The position numbers were made by a program, and so were the translations under genes. From NCBI GenBank assembly GCA_036365515.1, contig CM070877.1, positions 11,786,601 to 11,850,600 on the forward strand: a DNA stretch of 64,000 nucleotides. The letters are read 5' to 3'. The stretch comes from Torymus aiolomorphi (lineage: Eukaryota > Arthropoda > Insecta > Hymenoptera > Torymidae). The notes below the pieces were generated by a model. The model did not search any database and had not been told where the DNA came from. It worked only from the letters and a program-made list of their open reading frames with translations. Within the stretch, counting starts at the first letter, position 1, and each line of letters starts with the position of its first letter. Below are positions 1 through 34,877 of the stretch, piece by piece.

Positions 1-541
1 AAAGTCTTGTTTCAGAGTCATCTGATGTTCATGATGAAAATGTTCATGTCAATGAAAGTCTTCTGTCAGAGTTATCTGATCTTCATGATGAAAAATCATT
101 GTACAAGTAATTTATTATAATATGGAAAAGAAAATATATTTTTGACAAGTTACAATTATTCAATATCAATTTTTTTTTTTGCAGCTCAACTCAAATGATA
201 TTGGAAAAGTCAAGTAGTGTAAGTCCAATTTTAAACGCACCTGCGCAGAATTAAGTTACACAGAAAATGAAATGAATAACAGGTAATTTAATAAATTTGT
301 CAAGTTACATTTCGTTTATGAATTTTCAATTTGATTTTTTATTTTTTTAAATAGCTCTACAAAAATTGTTACAAATGTAAAGAAAGCACTAGCCAACACA
401 GACATTAAAAGTATAGTAATATCTAAAGATAATGAAGCTGAAATTAAACGTATTATGAGACATTGGAAAACAGAAGTAATAAATCTTCGTAAAAAGTGCA
501 AGACTCAACAGAGAAAATTGAATGAAGAAAAGAAAAATTGT
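1..541 (+). pseudogene. Possible 3' end of an unidentified gene or old transposon gene (coiled-coil fragment)
   Basis: Three coding-like pieces lie on the + strand. Bases 3-115 read as an acidic Ser-rich stretch with two copies of an ESLxSExSDxHDE-like unit. Bases near 247-281 read LSYTENEMNN and end in AG before a gtaatt donor. After a T-rich acceptor ending at 354, bases 355-541 read STKIVTNVKKALANTD followed by a Lys/Glu-rich, coiled-coil-like segment (EAEIKRIMRHWKTEV) and a TAA at 539-541. The last two pieces join in frame as AG|C. I could not join all pieces into one clean frame, because upstream reading of the second piece meets a TAG. It may be the tail of a gene that begins before the window, or a decayed transposase-type gene. 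I do not recognise the family. Confidence 0.3.
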
Positions 542-1299
542 TAATGAGCAAGTAGAAGAGTTGTTGAAAGTGAGTTAGGATGTAGTCACATTAGGTTATA
601 ATGTTAGAATATTGTTGATCTCGAAAAATCTATTTAAAAATGTTTTACTTATAAGTATATTTTATTGTAATATTTACTTATAAGTATGTTTAAAGTAAAA
701 TACTTTTTTTAACTATAATCTCATTCCGTTATTTTATTGTTTTTCACTCTTTCTTTATGTTATATTAATTATAATAATTTAATTATGTTGTTAGATTCAA
801 CTGCTGTAGATCTATAATCGTCTTATAGTTATGTGTTTCTATGTGCATAGTAATTTCAATTTTATTTTTAATATTTTTTCTTTATTATGTTGATTAATGG
901 TATAAATGAACAAAACATTTATTAACATCTAATTTTATAATACATTTCAAAATTCGCGCTTCGATGAACGGTTATGATTTGCCGGCGTGCGGACCAATCC
1001 GCGTGTTGTGTGAGAGAGACAGCATGTCATAAAACTATTCCTCTCTCACTCTCTCTCTCTCTCGCACCTAGAGACACTATTCTGCATGGGATGCTTAGGG
1101 GGATGTACATAAGTGCTGTGAGGTGCTGCGACCACCCCCCGTCCGGCCCAAAAATATGCAAAAATTCCAAAAACAAAAATGCATTTCGATAGAGCCGTGC
1201 GATGCCGTGCGATGCGTTGGCTACTTATAGAACTACACCGCTGATTGGCTTATATTTAAACACTGACCAATCAAAAACGTTCTGTACGTAGCTAACGCA

Positions 1300-1307
1300 C
1301 CAACAAC
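1300..1307. repeat. Left 8-bp target-site duplication of the hAT-like element
   Basis: ccaacaac lies directly before the element's TAGGGATGGG end. The same eight bases follow the right end at 3125-3132. An 8-bp duplication is the hallmark of hAT-superfamily insertion. Confidence 0.8.
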
Positions 1308-1457
1308 TAGGGATGGGCGATTCTACTCGATTCTTTGAGAATCGCCCGATTCTTTTCTTCGAGAATCGATTATTCTATCGATTCTTTTCATGACTCGATT
1401 CTTAGTGGATCGATTTTCATTTGACTGAGAATCGAGTATTCATTGCGCATGCGCTAT

Positions 1458-1965
1458 GGACTATCGGGGACTCGCCACAAATAGGACCGTGCCGTCGCCG
1501 CCTGGGTGTCGGTGCCATAGCGTGCCGAGCGCTTTTCGAATCGGAGTGCGGCGTCTAAGAGTATTGCTTCCGTACTCCAAGCACTTTTGGACATGTGAGT
1601 TTGCCATCTGCTATCTTTATTTATGACGAAAAAAATCAAGCATATTATTAAATAGTATTAAACAAAAAAAAAGGTGTTATAACACCGTAAAACTAACATA
1701 ATGTTGACATTAACAAAATATACAATAATTTAACAATGATTTTACCTGCAGAATATTTCGGAGCAATCCAGGCTATGCTTGATTTTTTTCGTCATAAACA
1801 AAGATTGCAGATGGCAAACTCACATGTCCAAAAGAGCTTGGAGCACGGAAGCAATACTCTTAGACGGCGCACTCCGATTCGAAAAGCGCTCGGCAAGCTA
1901 TGGCACCGGCACCCGGGCGGCGACGGCACGGTCCCATTTGTGGCGAGTCCCTCGGAGTACGGCCC
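1458..1965. repeat. Imperfect inverted duplication with arms of about 190 bp inside the hAT-like element
   Basis: Arm 1458-1645 and arm 1773-1965 are reverse complements with a few mismatches; for example ggactcgccacaaat pairs with atttgtggcgagtcc. The spacer is about 127 bp and AT-rich. Reading frames seen here are mirror images of each other and look non-coding. Confidence 0.85.
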
Positions 1966-2115
1966 TGGAATGGATTGCGCCGTTTGCGGTGAGCCGCGTA
2001 ACCGCATGAGCGCAGCATACGAGCACTGAACAGTGTAAAAATGAATTTTTATTTTAATATAAAATACAAAGCGCCACCCGTAAATCCATTCGAATATTTT
2101 GAATTTCCGGAAGTA

Positions 2116-2538
2116 TTAAGGGGGTCCGAAAGTCAATTAAAAATTCAAATTTCGCGCCACATTATAGCAGACGAAAAAATAAGTAATTTGCCTATAACAA
2201 ATAGTAAAAACAATATTACGGAAAACCAGGACTGCATTGCCCTCCGTTACATTATTATCTATCATTTTACAAAGTTTGAAGTTTCTATATAAATATTTCG
2301 CTGAATGGCATTTGAATTACTTGATTTTGAGACATTATTCAAATGCCATTCAGCGAAATATTTATATAGAAACTTCAAACTTTGTAAAATGATAGATAAT
2401 AATGTAACGGAGGGCAATGCAGTCCTGGTTTTCCGTAATATTGTTTTTACTATTTGTTATAGGCAAATTACTTATTTTTTCGTCTGCTATATTGTGGCGC
2501 GAAATTTGAATTTTTAATTGACTTTGGGACCCCCTTAA
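2116..2538. mobile_element. TTAA-bounded foldback element (piggyBac-like MITE candidate)
   Basis: Two arms of about 203 bp, 2116-2320 and 2335-2538, are almost perfect reverse complements around a loop of about 14 bp. The outer ends read TTAAGGGGGTCC and GGGACCCCCTTAA, so the hairpin is flanked by TTAA, the target sequence of piggyBac-type transposons. No gene is carried. It is nested inside the hAT-like element. The foldback is seen directly; the superfamily is inferred from TTAA alone. Confidence 0.7.
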
Positions 2539-2700
2539 GCCAACGACCTACGCAGAAAAACGAATATAAGAAAATTGTAGAAATATCTATTGTTTAAATC
2601 CTTAAAATTACATTTGTATCTCCTTTTTTATTTAAAAAGTTATGTATGGTGATATAAAAACTAAAAAACATGAATAAAAATGTTAATAAGCAAATAAATA

Positions 2701-3007
2701 TTCCCTTATATAAATTGAGCATTCGAGATAATCTATTTTGCCCTCGAACGATCTCGAAATCTCGAATAATCGAATCTGTCTCGAATCTCTAAAGGAGAGA
2801 AACAAGAGACGAAACAGTGGCGCGCGTAGCGCGCTGATTAACGCTAGTTTTTTTTCCCTTATATAAATTGAGCATTCGAGATAATCTATTTTGCCCTCGA
2901 ACGATCTCGAAATCTCGAATAATCGAATCTGTCTCGAATCTCTAAAGGAGAGAAACAAGAGACGAAACAGTGGCGCGCGTAGCGCGCTGATTAACGCTAG
3001 TTTTTTT
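2701..3007. repeat. Tandem duplication, period 153 bp, two copies
   Basis: Both copies start ttcccttatataaattgagc (2701 and 2854) and run through gcgcgcgtagcgcgctgatt to the poly-T at about 3001. Offsets are constant at 153 bp. They are nearly identical, which suggests a recent duplication near the right end of the hAT-like element. Confidence 0.85.
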
Positions 3008-3124
3008 TTTAATTAGTACTCGATTCTTCGATTCTTTTCCAAAATAATCGATTCTTAAGTATCGATACTTTTCAAAATTCGATTCTTAGGAATCGATTCT
3101 TTTTTAAGGAATCGCCCATCCCTA

Positions 3125-3132
3125 CCAACAAC
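3125..3132. repeat. Right 8-bp target-site duplication of the hAT-like element
   Basis: ccaacaac follows the CCCATCCCTA end and matches 1300-1307 exactly. Confidence 0.8.
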
Positions 3133-3394
3133 ACTGGCATCGCACGGCGTTGCTTGGCATCGTACCGCGTATACGGCACCGCACAGCATAGCGCTTATGT
3201 AGATGCTCCCACTCCAGAAGTATATGCTCGAATTGCATGAGGCGTACGCGCGTGCCTATGGCCCATAGGATTGATCGTCGGAGAAAGGTTTGTAAATACA
3301 CCTAACCGGGCGGCGTTGGCTGTGTGCGCGATCATCGAAGAGTTTTTGTTACTCTGAAATAATTATAATCGTTTATTAAGAAATTTACATTAAT

Positions 3395-3463
3395 ATGGCA
3401 TCGGCTGTGGAATCGATGGTCGTCGATGACAAAATTCCCGACAAACCCGTGGACAGAGAAAAG
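3395..3463 (+). CDS. SAP18: SAP18 coding exon 1
   Basis: ATG at 3395 opens 23 codons (MASAVESMVV... ending PVDREK), then the donor AAG|gtgagt. The poorly conserved N-terminus followed by PVDREK is typical of SAP18. It ends on a codon boundary. Confidence 0.92.
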
Positions 3464-5023
3464 GTGAGTTTCTGTGAATTGAAGACATAACCTCTCTAAC
3501 TTTTAAGGTTGTATTAACCGTAAGGTCTCATTCAAAAATTTAAGACAAATATTTTGGTCGTATAATTCGTCAAAAATAGTAATATTCTACAGTACTAAGA
3601 GTAAAAAAATATGTAAAATGTTTTTTAGAACTAAAGAAAATTTTACATCAATTTTAAAACATTTTAATGCTCATTTTTTTCACTTTTTGGTATGACTACG
3701 TCTTATTACACAGTTTTTGTTACATTTCAGAAAATATTCTCGAAATAGACATTTTAAAAAATGGAACTTGGTTATCTAATATACATTAACGATTACACGA
3801 ACTTTCAAAGCTATGACATTATGGCATCTATATTTTTTTTTTAATTTAGTTGCTAATTTTGCCAATTCCCATAAGGCTAATGTTAAATTCAAATTGCAAT
3901 AATTCCATAACCATTCTTGTTAAGCCTCTGAAATTTTGCACAGCTCTTTATATTTATGATATTTAATGACTATCAAATTTTGAACAACTTGTCACTATTT
4001 TCGTCTTATAGCCAGTACAACCTTAATTATTACGATGTTTTTCATTTTAAATTGTGTTCATGAACATCGTAGAATTTGAAGGAGATGATAATTATAGGTT
4101 TCCTGAATTTTCAGACGTGCCCGCTTCTGTTGAGGGTATTTTGCAACACTGGAAGGCATCACAACATTATGGAATACTCAAGGGGGAGTGTACCATCAAA
4201 CGAACTACAAATATATACTTGGTAATCAATATATTTTTATGAATTATCAATAGCATCAAAAATTGTTTTAAAAAAGTTTTTTTATAGTTGTCGCAACATA
4301 CTGCTCATATTTTACAACTCCTAGCAAATGTTGTAAAATCTGTAGTTTATTGATTCTTGATATTTAACTTATATACTGATAATTCTATTTATTTCAATTG
4401 TAGGATGGATGCCACGCTAAGAGAAATTACAGCTTTAGTCAAGGAAGTAAACCCAGATGCACGAAGCAAGGGAACATATTTTGAATTCTCTCTAGTTACA
4501 CCAGAACCAAGAATGTCTGGTTATAGAATGCGAGAAATCGGTGTTACTTGTTCAGGACAGAAAGGTGCAGATGATAATAAGACTTTAGCTCAAGCAAGGT
4601 TTGTACAAAAACAACTTAATATGCTATTTGACCGTCAGAACTATATATACAAAGTATATATGCATATAAAGGGATATCATTTCTCCAATCAAATATCAAA
4701 ACAAAATAATAACATTCAGGTGGGTTATTTTCAAATTTATATTCTGTATCAATGTACTTTATATCTGACAGTCGAATAGCAATAGTCTTAATTTATCTCA
4801 TTTTAATGTAATTAAAAAATCAATGCTTACATATAATTTTGAAAAATTATAAAATGTGAATTTACATTGATCAATAATTTTTATATTCTTACTAGGTTTT
4901 ATCTGATATATGTTTTTATTTTATCTTAGGTTTACCATTGGTGATTATTTAGATATTTCCATAACGCCACCAAACAGAATGCAGCCAGTTGTTCGACGAG
5001 GAAATTTTAGTAGACAATACTGA
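3395..5023 (+). CDS. SAP18: SAP18, 18-kDa Sin3-associated polypeptide (four coding exons)
   Basis: Joining 3395-3463, 4115-4221, 4404-4598 and 4930-5023 gives 465 bp, or 154 aa, close to the 153 aa of human SAP18. SAP18 is a small ubiquitin-fold nuclear protein. It takes part in the Sin3 histone-deacetylase complex and, with RNPS1 and Acinus, in the ASAP complex attached to spliced mRNA. Family landmarks in order are DKPVDREKTCPLLLRVF (residues 16-32), GRHH, NELQIYTWMDATL, a Lys/Glu helix, GYRMREIG, and FTIGDYLDISITPPNR near the C-terminus. All introns are GT..AG and phases match at each junction. Reading straight through the third exon without splicing gives a false longer frame into the intron. 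The gene is tail-to-tail with FoxP. Identification is secure from the conserved blocks. Confidence 0.95.
4115..4221 (+). CDS. SAP18: SAP18 coding exon 2
   Basis: Acceptor ttttcag|ACG at 4112-4114; donor TTG|gtaatc after 4221. It encodes TCPLLLRVFCNTGRHH through NELQIYT plus two bases of a Trp codon, completed by G from the next exon. A reading frame in another phase covers this exon but gives no recognisable protein. Confidence 0.93.
4404..4598 (+). CDS. SAP18: SAP18 coding exon 3
   Basis: Acceptor ttgtag|GATGG ends at 4403. The exon encodes (W)MDATLREITALVKEVN through KTLAQA plus AG, then donor AAG|gtttgt. It covers the central helix and strand of the ubiquitin-like fold. Confidence 0.94.
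4930..5023 (+). CDS. SAP18: SAP18 coding exon 4 and stop
   Basis: Acceptor ttatcttag|GTTTACC. The exon encodes (R)FTIGDYLDISITPPNR and a short basic tail ending NFSRQY, then TGA at 5021-5023. The ITPPNR block is the strongest SAP18 signature. Confidence 0.94.
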
Positions 5024-5326
5024 CCAAAAAAGATCAACCCATAATTTACGTAAATGTTTATCTAAACTTAAGTTTTATACAATTTTTTCATTGTGTTAAG
5101 GAGGTTATTTTTACTGTGCATTTTTTGCATTCATTTGAAATCTAGTATACACTTACAAATGTAGAAAATTAATATAATTTGACGAAAATGTTGAAATTTA
5201 TACATTAAGTAATGTAAAGATGTACAAAAGTATAAAAAAATTTCGGAATTTACAAATAAGATCTAGTAAAAGTAAGCAACAGTCAATAATCACGACTAAA
5301 TTTTGTTTACACTTCAAAAAGATTAA

Positions 5327-5350
5327 AATAAAAGAGAGAATCTAAATAAA
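5327..5350 (+). terminator. Candidate poly(A) signals of SAP18
   Basis: Two AATAAA hexamers occur at 5327-5332 and 5345-5350, about 300 bp after the SAP18 stop, in AT-rich DNA. The position is reasonable for 3' processing. No direct proof of use. Confidence 0.45.
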
Positions 5351-7208
5351 ATCTTAAGATTATAAACATTTGTTTAGTATTTTATTGTTCCTACAGATTA
5401 TTTACACTTATTTATTTAAAAATTTCTTTTGTTTTTCTTATACACATACGTAATAATATTTCAAATTTTTAAAATAATTGTTTTTTTTCTGCTTAATAAG
5501 ATAACAGATCTTTGATTAAAGAAATGTATTTGGGAGGGCAAATAAGAAAACGCTCAGAACTCAGTATCATTCGTAAATCGTATATTTAGGTAAATACCTA
5601 ATGCCTCGTCAATTAACTATTTACAGAAAAAGTCTTCTATGTGTCGAATCCTTATTATTTCATTTTACACAATACATAGACTTAAAAGTAGCATTGCGAT
5701 ACACATTGTGAAATGGGCCCAAAATGGCACGCTCTGAATCGTCATCACTCTCGTCTCTCGCTCTCTCTCTCTCTCACTCCGCCTCTCGCGTCAACAACAT
5801 AAACTGTCAATATAACATAGCTTCAACATTTCTCCATCGTCATCGTATGGGTTATCTCTTTTCCTTTGATCCTATGCGAGATGTACATAATACATTATGT
5901 CGCTTCGATAGTCACAAAAGGCCTGCACAATTGTCTTTCTTTGTCCTATTATATGTAGAAGTCGCCTGTGCGTTCGTGTACGAATACCAATGCGATTTCG
6001 CTTGTGACTGATTATTACTCATACAAAAATACTAAGATATGCATTGCAACTCAAAAATGTCTCGTTGATAATCGATCTATAATTCTCTCTTACCTCCACT
6101 GTTCTTCTGCATTGGAAAACCTATCGCATTGGCATTCATCGCATAGACGCGGCGACCGAGCGAATTTTTATCTATTATCATCTGCGGTCTGTATCTGCGT
6201 GTACGTGAGATGAGAGTCGAAGCACGAAAATAGTAATTTTTTGGTATCGCATCTAAAAACTACCCGTCATTTTCGTACTTCAACCGCGCGGCTGATACAC
6301 TGTTGAGGGGTGGGGGACAGGCGGGGGAGTATAGAGTTATGCGCGTAGAGTATACAAGTATCACACTTTGCGTAGTCGGAGCATGACATCGACAGATCAG
6401 TTCCTCGAAAGCAGAAAATCATTAACGTGTGCGTATGTGTATTGTTTTTTGTAGTGGTGATAAAGGGGGCCAAGGGTCTTGATCCAGACTTGCAGGTAAC
6501 GAATAAGCCATATATTGTAAGCATTATTATCGCAATTAAGTAAGATCTACTATATACAATCATCAAAAAAGATTCGTATCACTTAAAGAGAAAAAAATTA
6601 TATCTCTATCTCTCACTCTCGCGAGTCTCGATGTATGTATATACAAATATATAATGTGATATCGTGGGCGATTGATTATACACGCGCAATATAATAATTG
6701 TAATAGAGGACATTACGTATAATATGTAAAATTTATACAAAAGAGCGCGACACGTGTACATCGAACGAAACTTATTATACTCGTATTATCCCTAGGCAGT
6801 ATTTAACAATGGTATAACAACGATAAATTTATTTTATTTTTTTTTCTTTATTCTCGTTTCTTTTTTCATCAACGTGTGCTGTGACGTTGACGAAAAAGTC
6901 GCGACCGTTGAAAAGTCGCAGGATCAAAACCCCTGAAACAAATGATTTCTCTTTTCCTATAATCGTCCTCTTTCTTCTTCGTACTCGGATAAAATTTTCA
7001 TTCATATAAAAAGGTAAAAACTAGAATTACAAATGATCGGTGAAAAAATACTTTGTGCCTCTTCTTTTTGTTTCCATTTTTTTTTTACAAAATGAGCGAA
7101 AATTTCGGCGAAATAAACGTGTTGGTGTGAGATAATATCGTCGACATACACGCCTTTTATACCATTTTCGTTGATGACAGAGTAGTAGTACTTCTTCACT
7201 CGCAATTG

Positions 7209-7318
<110 letters not shown>

Positions 7319-7860
7319 CATCGTCGTCGAATGAAAAATTCTTCGTACGTCTGTATATATATGCGTGTGTGTGTCAGTGTCCGATCCAAAGAAAAACTGG
7401 AATGTTTGATTACTTCGACTACGACATTCCGTTGAAGTTTTACATTACGATATTTTCTCCTCCTTCGTCCTCTTCTATTTTCTCGACCGTTTTCTCGCTT
7501 ATATAAATCGTACATTTCATGTACCGACGATTGCGTACAACAAACTCAGAGTATACTGATACAGCGACGTCTTTGATGATTATCCGTGTTTTCACAAAGG
7601 GAGGGTGAAAGTTATCATTGAAATCCGCTCGAGAGAGATTGTACACGTCGTGCGTTAAAAAATTTTGATTGAAATTTTTTCTTTTTTTTCATTTTTAAAA
7701 AAACCTTACGCCGCTATAAGAATTTCATCTTAATTTCCTTCGCCTCGCAACAGTACTCTCGGTCTATTATATGACAGAAATTTGATTTTTGCCATATGCG
7801 CGCGCAATTAATACTATTAGAAATGTTTCTCCCGTGATCCAACAAAAGTTTCACGTTCGC

Positions 7861-7911
7861 TTCTCTCTCTCTCTCTCTCTCTTTTTCTCTCTCTCTCTCT
7901 CTCTCTTTTTC

Positions 7912-7964
<53 letters not shown>

Positions 7965-7973
7965 CTCTCTCTT
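7861..7973. repeat. (CT)n microsatellite with TTTTT interruptions
   Basis: CT runs of varying length separated by ctttttc and tctgtctc blocks, ending near tcttgctctcgc. Confidence 0.95.
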
Positions 7974-10900
7974 GCTCTCGCTCTTTTTCTTTTTCGTTGC
8001 GCACGAATGAAAAGTTACTGGAAAAAGTTCCTCGATTTTTTTTCGTTATTTTTTGTATAAAACGTACAAAACATAGTTTAATAATTTAATGATTAACAAT
8101 AGTCCAATCATTCTAAATCATTACCGAGGTGCCAAATTTAATTAAAAGATTCAAATTTTTGATTGTGCAATGAATTTAGAATTCAAGTTAGATAATTAAT
8201 TATCTAAATACTTTGTAGCCAAGGAAAACATTTTAATTCAAGGAAAACATTTTAATTCCTTTATACTGAATATTCATTATAAAGTTATCCCTCGGTGATT
8301 TGATAATTGGGATATATTGATAAATATATGAATATCAGTTTCTGCAGAAAGAGCGAATAAAAGATAAGAAAGGTTTATACTTACAGTAAATAGCGCTACC
8401 CTAGTCAGAAACGTTAAATTTACGTTATACAAAATTAAAATCTTTCTAAATACTTAATCTCATTTCAAACTACTGAATTTCGTTTGACGTTTTAAAAATA
8501 GATAAAAGATTCAACATATATCTCCCTGTACCTTTCATCACACATAACTATATATATATGTACAAAAAATTACATTAACTTCCCTCGTATCTCAAGGCCG
8601 TTCGCGGCGCGCAATTCAAATTTTAAAATTAAGCTCAGCACCGAAATTTTCATCATCTACACACCCGCGCGGCGCGTGCAGCACACACTTCCAGAACCCA
8701 TATAATCCACAAATCACAAATATACTCGTATACTCAAGAAACGCCTCTCTCTTGATCCTCACGGAACTCTTTCGAATGACTTTTCCTCGGTGCCTCGTCT
8801 CTCTCACCGATATTATAATAGTCTCGTCGAGAGCGCAGGGGTAGGTGGGTGAGTGGGTGGGGAATGTGACTGGCCGCCGCCGCCGCCGCCCTCGCAAGCG
8901 TATACTTAAATAGAGCTCTCGAAGCGTCGGGGGGAGGTTTGTGTAGGTAGAGGGGGGATAGGTAGGTAGATCCTTGCCTGCTAAAATTTTTTTTTTTGTT
9001 GCCTTATATTCCTATACGTATACGTATATATGTGTATTTTTTCTTTATGTAGGGGTGCATACGTAGTGATTTTTTTATACTCGTTTCCTTTAGTTTTTTT
9101 TTTGTTTACTCGTTTATAAGACTTCCTCGACCGTTTTATTATATGCCATTCGCCATTTCTGAATCTGAAAGTTAAACACGACTATTTTTTTTTCACGTCT
9201 CAATCGACTCTCTCGCGCGCGCACACATACGGTCAGCAGCTAGATACGCACGCGCACGCCAAGAAAATTCGTTTATATATATTTATATATATAATATGTA
9301 CTTATTGTTTATTATAAAAATCGTATCTCGGGCGCATACTTCGTATGCGAGCGAATGCGAATTGCTACTTACGCGGTAAAACTATACAGGCGCTCTGTGT
9401 TTGTATGTGTATCTGTGTGTCGGTGTTATCTGTATATGTGTGTATGTGTGAATCTTTCACGACCCTCGCGCGCTCATTTTTATCTTCGTTATAGGAAAAA
9501 CGAATAATTTTGAATGGGCTCGATGGGAATTCCTGGGTTCGCTGTAAATGCGTCGGTAACTGTTAGAGACACACGGAAAATTATGTACAATTATTAGTAG
9601 TAGAGAATCGTTGAGATCGTTTTTTAAAATAACACACATATATAAGCTTCAAATATCACTAAAGAGTGGATTATAATTGAACGAATTACGGTTGATGAAA
9701 TCCATCAGTCGCGAGATCCAGGAATTCCGTGATATCGCCGTGACGACTCAATAGTGGAAGTATGTATACAGAATGAAAGTTCAACCAAATTTAATTAAAA
9801 AGAATTCAACTATAATTTCGATAAAATCTAAATTCATATAATAAATTATACATTAAAAAAACATTACGAACGTTAAACTTGAGAAGAAACCAATATAGTA
9901 ATATTCCATTCCTTCCAATAATACATAAAAAAAAAGAAAATGGTCAAAACATCAACGATACGAAAGTCATCTTCGTATATAATATTAATAACACCAACGC
10001 GAGAGTCTCTCTCCTCCAATCTGAAAGCCCTGGCGTCTGTCTAACGCCAGTCGGACAATTATACACGTATTATAATATAAAAATATTTACAATTCAGAGC
10101 GCTCGCTAAGAAATCCTTATTAATTAAATTCAGTCAAACTCGTGTTGCCCCCGACGTACTCCCTCTCCCTTCTTTCCCCCTATACGCAATTCCACCTATT
10201 ATACGCGTGTAAAAAAAGTCCGATTCTCGCGCGGGCGTTCGCGTTGCAACGTATATATCTTTGGATTCGAATCCTCTTTCTCTCTCTCAGCATTCTCGCT
10301 AATTATCTACAGTTGTATACACACGCGTGCGCTTTCACGATACAACAGCGTTTTGGTAACCGTCTCTTATCCTACGTTTTTCTCACTCTCACTCACTCTT
10401 TCGCTTTTTCTTTCTTTCTCTTCACACCTCGATCGTTTATAATCGTTTATTAGCCTATTAAATGTTACTCGTTTTGTTTAATATATATATTTATATATAT
10501 CGTTCTTTCTCGCTCGCGTTCTCTCGCGTGCACGCGCGCAAAAAAGAAACAGAAGAGGGGGCGGTAGGTGCCAACGACAGAGGAGAACGACACGGCTATC
10601 TACGTGGTAAGTGGGTAAAAGTCAACTATTAAAATTATACAACGTAATGAAAGCTCCGCGAGCGCGCGTGCGCGTTCGCACACAGACATACACGTACACC
10701 ATCGTATCTCGCACTCGTATCTGTGTTTGTGTGTGTGTCTCTCTCTTTCTCTCTCTATACATAATCGGTCGTACACGCAATATACATGAGAATGAGGCTC
10801 CTCTAAAGTTGTGGTTGATTTTTTTTTCATTTCATTATTCTGAATATACATCGTTGTTTGTCTTAATTGCTTGGTTAAAGATATGGATCGATGAATCGCG

Positions 10901-11772
10901 CCGCGGCCCGGCTACTCTCTTACTCTCCTATACGTAATCTTTCGCATCACTCGTCGTGACTCTCGGATATGGCGAGCGAATGTCCCGAGGAAAGCGAAGC
11001 CCCGTGCGATGTTTCTTCCTTTTTTTTGGTTTATATACGTATCCGTTGTAGCTGATTCTCCTTTCCGTCGGGCATTATTTTCTTTCTAATATCGAGTATA
11101 GATTCTCTGCCGGATTCCTCGGTGAGAGTACTACTCGGTGGGGTCCAGAATTTTTGCGGTTCCTCGGGAATTAGCCTTGGAAAAGCGTCCCTCCTCGTAG
11201 CCGGATAAATGCCAGAGCTTCTTCGTATTATCGAAGAGCAGTGCTGTAAGAGATTTTTTTTTTAAATTATCTAATAATATTAAGATTAAAACTATTCAAT
11301 GTAATGGTATAAAATGTTGAAATAATTTGTGTAGTAATATTTTTAAACGCAGTGGTAAAATTAATTTTTTTAGTTTTATATACTATAACATAAATACTTT
11401 AAATGATAGTTTATTTTCTGTTGTTATTATAATTATTTTGTAAAATCACAATTCTGTTATGAAAATAGATAATTAACTTTAATATAAAAAAAAAAAAAAT
11501 CGAAGATAAATCCGCAATTTAGTTACTATTTTAAAATTACATTCACAAGAAAACTAGAAGTTTTTACTAAGCTTATTATTATCAAACTTTACCCTACAAA
11601 ATGTCGTATTCACGGACTTCAAAATACATTATTTAAAAAATATTTGTCTAAAAAAGTAATATCACATCACCAAATCTTCTCTATTTCCCAGAAACTCACA
11701 CACGGACACACATGCCTTACCTCTGCAACAGATTAGCTAATCCCACATGCTCGTCAGGGCAGGCGCGTGCCT

Positions 11773-34877
<23,105 letters not shown>

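Larger units (their letters stand above)
1308..3124. mobile_element. Non-autonomous hAT-like DNA transposon, composite
   Basis: The 1817-bp element is bounded by perfect 16-bp inverted ends (TAGGGATGGGCGATTC on the left, its reverse complement on the right) and by a perfect 8-bp duplication, ccaacaac. Both subterminal regions (about 1318-1440 and 3018-3118) are packed with copies of CGATTCTT or AAGAATCG in both orientations, as expected of transposase-binding repeats in hAT elements. No transposase reading frame is present. The inside is a mosaic: an inverted duplication (1458-1645 and 1773-1965), a TTAA-bounded foldback (2116-2538) and a 153-bp tandem duplication (2701-about 3007). The element lies 271 bp upstream of the SAP18 start codon, so it could affect that promoter. 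The superfamily follows from the ends and the duplication; the absence of an autonomous gene is seen directly. Confidence 0.82.

Noticed and set aside
1454..2009. Paired frames on both strands at about 1.5-2.0 kb
   Set aside because: They mirror each other because of the inverted duplication inside the hAT-like element.
4054..4242. 62-residue frame across SAP18 exon 2
   Set aside because: Wrong phase; the SAP18 frame in the same bases gives TCPLLLRVF and matches the family.
4599..4779. Extension of the SAP18 exon 3 frame to 4779
   Set aside because: A gtttgt donor after 4598 and the conserved FTIGDYLDI exon at 4930 show this is intron read-through.
6448..6496. Splice-like bounded + strand segment ending CTTGCAG|gtaacg
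   Set aside because: Acceptor and donor look fair, but only about 41 bp lie between them and no neighbouring exon can be joined; probably chance.
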